From positions 2,604,001 through 2,668,000 of the forward strand of contig MCGE01000001.1 in assembly GCA_002105175.1 (NCBI GenBank): 64,000 nucleotides of DNA, given 5' to 3'. The DNA is from Absidia repens. Lineage: Eukaryota; Mucoromycota; Mucoromycetes; Mucorales; Cunninghamellaceae. The notes beneath the pieces were generated by a model, which did not search any database, was not told where the DNA came from, and saw only the letters and a program-made list of their open reading frames with translations. Made by a program: the position numbers and the translations under genes. Below are positions 57,251-64,000 of this stretch, one piece after another. Position 1 is the stretch's first letter. Each line of letters opens with the position of its first letter.

Positions 57251-60223
57251 TAGTTTGCTTACCTTCACGACCACCCATAGCGTGGAAGAAAAATTCCGTT
57301 GGTGTTAACCCACGAAGATAGGAGTTTTCAACAAAGCCACGACTTTCAGGACTGTGATCATCCTTGGAGAAATGAGGCAGGGTACGCAATTTGAAGCCAT
57401 ATGGAATCCGTTTACCTTCGACGTTTTGTTGACCCACACATGCAGACATTTGAGAGATATTGATAAAGGACCCCTTGGAACCAGCCATCACCATTTGTTT
57501 CACATTGTTATCAATCTTCAAATTGGTTTGGGCAAGCTTACCAGCGTCGTCACGAGCCTTGTTGAGTGTTTGATTCACCTTGGCTTCAAAAGATTCACGG
57601 AGGGTCATACCAGGTTGGATTTCTAGTTTGTCTTGCTGAGCAGTGTTGATAATTTCTTGCACCCTCTGTTTCGCCTGAGCAATAATGTTGGTGATTGTGG
57701 CCATGGTAGGCTTGTCGGCTATAGTGTCACCGATACCAATACTAAAGCCATTTTGCAATAACCAATAATTGACCACCTGTTGTGTTCCCGTCAAGAAGTT
57801 CTTCGCAGCCTCCGATCCGAGTTCATTGACAATCGTGTGAATCAGGCCGCCACCAGCAGTACCCACTGTTTTCTTGCAAACAATACCACATACAAGTTCA
57901 CCGTTTTCGATAATCACCCGACTGTCGCCAGGAGAGATATAAGTGGTTTCATCATCCGGATGACTGAAGTAAAATGTTTGACAGTTGATACCTTTTGGAA
58001 TGACCATAGATAAAATTTGTTTCCCAGTCCACATTGGTTTTGGCTTGAGAATAGCAGGAGGAGGAATAAAACCATCCCAGTCAGGCACCCACATCACAAT
58101 GTTCATCACCAAATCCTTTTCCAAGAAGAGGTCCCGCATAGTAAACTTTCGGATCCCAGCCAATGTATCTTGTACAATCCCCATGACCGGTTTGTTTGAT
58201 TGAGGCGAAACAATTTGTTTAGGCACCATACAAATTTCTGTGATTTCAGCACGGGTTTCCAAAGATTGAGGAACATGAAGATTCATTTCATCACCATCGA
58301 AGTCAGCATTATAAGGAGAAGTCACTGACAAGTTCAGACGGAAGGTGGAGTAAGGCATGACACGAATACGATGACCCATCATAGACATTTTGTGAAGAGA
58401 AGGTTGCCGGTTGAAGATCACCACATCACCATCCACGATATGACGTTCCACACGATAACCCAACTGAAGAGGAATTTCACCAGCACGTTTGCGATACCTC
58501 AAATCGATACGTTCACCATTATCACGAATAACATACTTCGCACCAGGGTGTTCCAAGGGTCCATTTCGCACCAACGCTTGAAGTTTGTCAATGTTGTATG
58601 AAGTGACGATTTCAGGATAGGTAAGATTCCGAGCAATGCTACGAGGGACACCCACTTCATCCAAACTAAGATTTGGGTCACCAGTAATAACGGTACGAGC
58701 AGAGAAATCCACACGTTTGCCCATCAGATTGCCACGAAGACGACCTTCTTTTCCCTTTAATCTTGCCCGAATAGATTTCAACTAAAATATAATAAAGACA
58801 AAAATGAGTCAGGTGTAAATTCACCTTAATAAAGCAAAAAATAAAATAAAAGACTACTTACAGGTCTTCCAGATTTCTGCAAAGCTTGAGGCTGTCCCGC
58901 AATATCATTATCCATATATGTTGCAATATGGAACTAATAAATAAATATAGTTGATATTTAATATTATTAGTATTTCCGTGAAGTCCCTTTCATATCATAA
59001 TGTAAAAAGTGCTCTTTACCTGTAACAATTGTTCAAATTCCTGGACCACATGGACAGGCGCACCTTCAGATTCACAGCGTCGCACATTAGCGTTGGCTTT
59101 TAAGACATCAGAGAGTTTATGAGTCAAATCATCTTCACCACGACTGGTACCATCCATTTGAATACTTGGGCGGACTTGTGGAGGGGGCACAGGCAAAATT
59201 GTGGTAATCATCCATTCAGGGCGAGCGTATTCTTCAGAAAGACCCATGTCGCGGATATCTTGATCAGTGATGTTTTTGAGGATTTGGAGCACCTTACCAG
59301 CAGTAAGAAGAGTTTTCCCATCATTGCCGGAGTCCTATAGAGAATGCGCGGTGAGCTACATTGCGTACATGTCCCAATGATTAAATCCTAGTTACTTACA
59401 TCATTTGCACTAGCCTTGAAAAGAGCATATAGTTTCAAACCATCTTTCCGAATAAGGGGCTGTTTGTTCCCACATCCACCATGAGGATTTTTACGAGTTT
59501 CATCCAAGTCGTCCTCCAAGCCATTGTCGTCATTATCACCACCTTCACACACCATTTTCCCTTTTGCTAGTTCCCAGACGGCTTTCATTCTTGTTTTTTG
59601 GTCTCGAATTTTCCGTGCACGTACAAATCGAGGATTTGTCTATTGACATTTAAAATCAAGTTAATAAATTATACATGATTGATATATACCGCATTATTCT
59701 TTGTCTACTTACATCGTCAATCTTGAGTTTCGAGCAGTGGAAGCAAACACATTCGAGAATTTTCTTTACCTTGGTCAAAAAGCCTAAAATAAAATTTAGA
59801 GGATTGCCGTAAGGATCAAATCAAAAATCTAATAAAAATTGAATCATGCTATTCTGCTATACCTATATGATAAACTGGCTTGGCAAGATCAATATGACCA
59901 AAGTGACCCGGACATTCTGCCATTCCTTCACCACATGTTTGACATTTGTAATTTCGATCGATGGTACCCATGCGAGGATCCAGTAAGCCACACGCTCTTG
60001 GTTTTTGGGAGCCTTCGTCATATAATTCAGGAAACTCGATCTTCGCCACAGACATTGCTTTCTATAAAACAGCATATATATAATGAGTCATTAAGATGTT
60101 CATATCTTTTCATTTTATTGGGCTAATAAGACGTACGATTTCATCGGGTGAGAGAATGCCGAATTGGACAGCATCAACACGGCGCAAAGGTGCAGATGAA
60201 AAGGCGAAAGGATGTCCGTTCAT
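53015..60223 (-). CDS. RPB1: RNA polymerase II largest subunit
   Basis: Catalytic subunit of nuclear RNA polymerase II. There are 27 coding exons: 60223-60137, 60061-59863, 59783-59713, 59639-59400, 59334-59020, 58933-58862, 58781-57263, 57163-56497, 56424-54871, then 17 exons of 21 nt (54777 down to 53129) and 53060-53015. The product is about 1708 residues. Landmarks: the N-terminal zinc clamp [17 protein letters not shown] and [18 protein letters not shown], the catalytic Mg-binding [10 protein letters not shown], the bridge helix region [20 protein letters not shown], the trigger-loop region [20 protein letters not shown], and a C-terminal domain of SYSPSSP heptads ending [14 protein letters not shown]. 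All joins keep frame and use GT..AG. The core is conventional; the exon structure of the C-terminal domain is not. A (GT)n tract sits in the intron at 57218-57249. Confidence 0.97.
53129..54777 (-). repeat. RPB1: RPB1 CTD array: 17 microexons of 21 nt, one heptad each
   Basis: Exons, read in gene order: 54777-54757, 54668-54648, 54566-54546, 54463-54443, 54357-54337, 54253-54233, 54166-54146, 54074-54054, 53976-53956, 53873-53853, 53768-53748, 53660-53640, 53559-53539, 53459-53439, 53348-53328, 53236-53216 and 53149-53129. Each is exactly 21 nt and reads N-TCN-TAY-AGY-CCN-WSN-TCN-CC, that is S-Y-S-P-S-S-P with the final Pro codon split 2+1 across the next intron. Introns are 66-93 nt, all phase 2. 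Most donors are GTAAG; exceptions are GTACA, GTTAG, GTATGA and GTACGTA. Acceptors are TAG or CAG. Exon 53236-53216 encodes SYSPTSP, the only one with Thr at position 4. Confidence 0.95.
57218..57249 (+). repeat. GT dinucleotide microsatellite in RPB1 intron 7
   Basis: About 16 GT units inside the intron 57164-57262. On the sense strand this is a CA tract near the donor, a type of tract that can affect splicing in other eukaryotes. Confidence 0.85.
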
Positions 60224-61027
60224 CTTGGTGAATAAGTTGTTGTTCGATAATAAATAGTTGTATTAAAGATTGTATGATTGTTGTTGTGATGGCGATAGTT
60301 TTTTTTGTTATTATTGTTTTTTGTTGCTTTTTTTTGTGTGTGTGTTTTCAGGTGTATAATCGATACGATATAAACGATAAGGTCGAGACTAGTACAAGAT
60401 GTTGGATACTTTGATCAAAAGGACACTAAAGAAGCTTTGAAAAAAGTAGACAAACAATCTGAACAAACTAACGAAAAAAGAAAGAAAAAAATTGAAGCCG
60501 CAGCGTGCCTTTCAAATAAAAAACACAAAAACACATGACGTGGTATTTTCAAACTCCGTCATGATCGTTACCGTTAACATATACAATACTGCATCGCATG
60601 AGCGAATAGATATACAATACAAGTTATACTAGATTTTGTATTATATTGAACATTATATTAATATATCAATTGATCTGAGGGAGATATATCATACTCCACC
60701 TAAATTCATGGCATTATCCTAAGCATACGGTGAGGAGGCTACATAGCATCTCGTTCACTATACTGTATTGCTCAATTGAACTCTGTCACTTTAGGCATTT
60801 ATTTAATAGAATTGCATGTCATACTATAATAAACTTTATATATGTTATGGCCATAAGCTATAAAACTCGGTCAGTAATGAAAGTTTGTTAATGCAGGTTT
60901 ACTGCCTTCCTTTTTTGACATCCGCAAGTCACTTTTTTTTTTTTTTTTTGGACAGCTCAGCTGGATACAAAAAAATTTGGCTCTTCTTTTTTTTTTTTTT
61001 TTTTTTTTCAGAAATAAATCAACAAAC
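60224..61027. promoter_or_regulatory. Divergent promoter region, RPB1 and ELP1
   Basis: 804 bp between the RPB1 and ELP1 start codons. It contains T-rich leaders on both sides and no ORF of note. Short T/C tracts lie right before the ELP1 ATG (60930-61008). No specific factor sites were recognised. Confidence 0.45.
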
Positions 61028-64000
61028 ATGCGTAGTCTTCAACTTGTTGGTCATACGTCTGCTGGAATTAGTGGATCCGCTTCACAATCGCGTTCTTTTA
61101 TCACCAACGATCCCGAATCGAAAACGACATATGTTGCTTTAGAAGACGAACAAACTGGGATTCGTATCATGGCGTCAAGCCCTGATCTAGATTCTGGATT
61201 CGTCCAGTTGGCCGTGACTACAAGCCCTAGTGGAATTGTTAGCTTCACCTATTTGTCCGATTTGCAAGCCATTTGTCTTGGTACGCGCAGTGGCGATATT
61301 ATTTTATTTCACAAAGAACGCTTTGATGCTGGTGACGATCCTGTAAGTGCATCTTCACACACATAATTTAGATTCAGTATTATTAACCTTTTTTTTTTCA
61401 AATCATAGTTGGAAGTGGTTGGCTCTGTAGACTCTGGATTGGAGGCCATGACCTGGAGTCCCGATCAAGACCTGGTTATCATTATCACTGGTAAAACGCC
61501 ACTTCTTCGCCGACCCAAAGAGTTAGTTAACTAATTATGTACACTAACATATTTTTATTTGAATTTATTAGGCGAAAAGAACGTACTGGAAATGACTCAA
61601 GACTTTGATACAATTACTGAATTCCCTCTCCATGTTGAGGATCAAGGCCAAGGTAGATATATGAAGCATAGTATTTTATGGTTTATGCAATTTCGTTAAT
61701 CACAATTTAATAGGTGTCCAACATAGTGTCGGCTGGGGTAAAAAGGAAACACAATTCCATGGCTCTGAAGGCAAACAAGCAGCTTTACGCAAAGTGGATA
61801 CCAGCAGATTTGGCGCTTCACCAGATGATGATAAACATGCCCGGGTTGCATGGCGTGGCGACGGAAGCTTCTTTGTATGCTCTGATATTGACCCCAGCAA
61901 AGGTAACTAACTATTTGAAAGCGATTCATCGAACTATGTTGAATAGGACCTGATTTTTTTTTATTTTTTTTTTGGCTATGTTTGTGACATAGATGCTCGT
62001 GTATTGCGTATGTACAATCGGGAAGGCGTATTGCAAAATACAAGTGAACCAGTGGATCAATTGGAACATGTACTCGATTGGAAACCATCGGGAAATTTGA
62101 TTGTCTCAAGTCAACGTTTGCCTCATCGTCACGACATTGTATTTTTGGAAAGAAATGGGTTACGACATGGTGAATTTACACTAAGGGAATCAGGAGAACA
62201 TCGCGTGCTCGAAGTATCCTGGAATGCGGATTCTACGGTTCTTGCGGTTTGGTTGGAAACGAATGGTCAAAAATCTGGTAAGAAGTGACTTGTATATAGA
62301 ATTAGATAATATGTCCCAACTTACTCTTTTACCTCTATTTAGTGCAACTATGGACTATGAACAACTATCATTGGTACATGAAGCAACACATCGTACTTCC
62401 TCAAAATCAAAATATCATAGGATTTTCTTGGGATGTGGAATTACCTCTTCATGCTCATATTGTTGGCGATGGTAAGTTCTGATTTTAGTTGCCTCACGTT
62501 TTAATTAACACTTTCGTATTATATCATAGACGGGCGCTACCATACTTATAACTTTATTTGGAATGTCTTAACAAGCACTTCGATCGATCATGAAAACTCC
62601 AGCTATGTTGCTGTCATTGATGGTGGTAAGTCCATAATATAATAAAAGCCGATGAATATAGAAAGATATGTATGAAAACCTAATTCTTTCTTTTTATTGC
62701 ATATTCAATTCAATTTTTATAGATGAAGCTTTGATGACACCTTTCAATTATCAAAATGTGCCTCCACCCATGTGCTCCCTCAAAGTCAAGGCCCAGAAAT
62801 GTATTCAACAAGTGGCATTCCAGCCTGATGCATCGGGATCTCGTATTGCCGCTCTTACCACCGAGAAATTGGAATTTTTCGATCTACCTCATAATGGTCA
62901 TGGTGAAGCAAAATCAACTGGATCTTTGATATTACCGTAAGTTAATATATGAAAATGTTAAAATTACGTTAATTTTTAAATATGATTTTTTTTATTTCAA
63001 ACAAGTGATGCTACTCCTATTGCCAATCCTCTTCGCTATGTCACATTGCTGAATGAAAATCAACTATTCTATGTCACCTATGATGAAATGGAACAAATGG
63101 ATCTTTTGTGTTTGGTTGACTTCTCTCAAGGCGATGAACAAAGTGCATCAATCTCTACGACAGTGTTTGAAGGTACTGTTGGACAAGTGTACTACAATGC
63201 CACCGTAAAGGATTTGGTGTTGGAAGGCAAGGATGGCTCCGTATGGAAAGGTAAACTGAAAATGTGAAAAAAAGGAAAACCATAAAGTTCATGAGCATAT
63301 GACAGGATATATTAACACATTTCCATTTTATTATTATATAGTCAACTACAGTGATTCTTTATCAGTTAACCTATGGCTTCAGCTTCCTTCCTACTGTCCT
63401 TGGATTGCTACCGCATTGGTTGGCAGCTCAGAAGAAACTGCAGAACGAGTTGTTATCGGACTGACAGACCGCAACAAGTTATATGCCAATGACAACCTAT
63501 TATCATCTGAAGCGACATCCTTCTTCCTGCGTCATGATTGGTTAGTGTTTACGACGACAAGTCATACTGCACGTTTCCTTCCTTTGGATATTGATCAAAA
63601 TGGTAAGCATTGAGGTCGATGTGAATAACTTTTGAATTACTGCATACTCAAACACCATTGCTTTGTCATTATAGATTTCAAGCTCTCTGACGATATTCCT
63701 GATGCTAATGACGAATCTCATCGACGTATTGAACGTGGTTCTAGAATCATTCTCGCTACACAATCTAAATCTAGTCTTGTTCTGCAGGTAAGATATTGAT
63801 CTAAAAATCAGCAACAGAACACTCCGACTTGGATTGGGTTTCTCATTCATTTTAATTATTTTAGATGCCTCGTGGCAATTTGGAGACTATCAGCCCGCGT
63901 GCTTTCGTATTGGCCTCGATTCGTGAAGATTTGAAAAAGTACGTAGTATAAAATATACAATGACGAATGGTCAACACTAACAATAGCTTTATAACTCTAG
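61028..64000 (+). CDS. ELP1: Elongator complex subunit 1 (3' partial)
   Basis: Scaffold subunit of Elongator, which places the cm5 group on wobble uridines of tRNA and was first found associated with elongating Pol II. The gene runs off the right edge. At least eleven exons are visible, the first being 61028-61342, 61409-61490, 61572-61652 and 61714-61901. The translated part is the first of the two WD40 beta-propellers: VALEDEQTGIRIMASSPDLD, LQAICLGTRSGDIILFH, LEAMTWSPDQDLVIIIT, ARVAWRGDGSFFVCSDID, RVLRMYNREGVLQNTSEPVD and LDWKPSGNLIVSSQ. The family hallmark MPRGNLETISPRAFVLASIR appears at the end, at the linker into the helical repeats. No defects were seen in the visible part. Confidence 0.95.

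Overview
The window is nuclear DNA from a filamentous fungus, most likely an early-diverging, zygomycete-type lineage (Mucoromycota-like; this placement is inferred). It is AT-rich. Genes carry many short GT..AG introns (about 40-110 nt) with pyrimidine tracts, promoters are often TATA-type, and homopolymer tracts are frequent. The gene set is fungal: GT69 mannosyltransferase, single-chain urease, fungal-type cystathionine gamma-synthase, and mitochondrial methylcrotonyl-CoA carboxylase. All exon joins below were worked out by hand from reading frame, splice signals and protein continuity.

Layout. 1-3.3 kb (+): the end of a 2OG-Fe(II) oxygenase, a GT69 glycosyltransferase and a CsbD-like stress protein. 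3.7-4.75 kb: the first copy of a dispersed non-coding repeat that recurs at about 11.3, 16.4, 30.4 and 52.4 kb. 5.2-8.6 kb (-): a TRIC-like channel and the DEAD-box helicase Dhh1. 9.5 kb (+): a solitary Grn1-domain protein. 14.1-15.7 kb (+): an amino-acid transporter. 18.2-21.3 kb (-): urease, with a tiny divergent spliced gene at 21.46 kb. 22.6-25.2 kb (-): an unresolved small gene and a sugar porter. 26.9-28.6 kb (-): the PKA catalytic subunit. 32.4-37.3 kb (-): cystathionine gamma-synthase and CCT2. 37.8-39.5 kb (+): a disordered acidic protein. 40.2-41.4 kb (-): an unknown protein. 42.6-45.5 kb (+): MCC alpha. 46.6 kb (+): a 43-residue CCHC zinc-knuckle ORF. 48.0-50.3 kb (+): a Sel1-repeat protein. 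51.1-51.9 kb (+): an unknown membrane protein. 53.0-60.2 kb (-): RPB1. 61.0 kb to the right edge (+): ELP1, cut by the window edge.

The main observation is in RPB1. The Pol II C-terminal domain is encoded by 17 consecutive 21-nt microexons. Each encodes exactly one heptad and each is separated from the next by a 66-93-nt intron. Every one of these introns is phase 2, so any subset of exons can be skipped, gained or lost without a frameshift. Two adjacent introns are near-copies, which suggests that the array grows by tandem duplication of exon-intron units. Heptad position 4 is Ser in all but one microexon, where it is Thr. RPB1 lies head-to-head with ELP1, a subunit of Elongator, which has been linked to the phosphorylated CTD.

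Other points of interest are a family of about 1 kb repeats built from internally related units that each carry AATAAA, several short genes below usual ORF cut-offs, and a CCT2 gene whose first coding exon is only the ATG.
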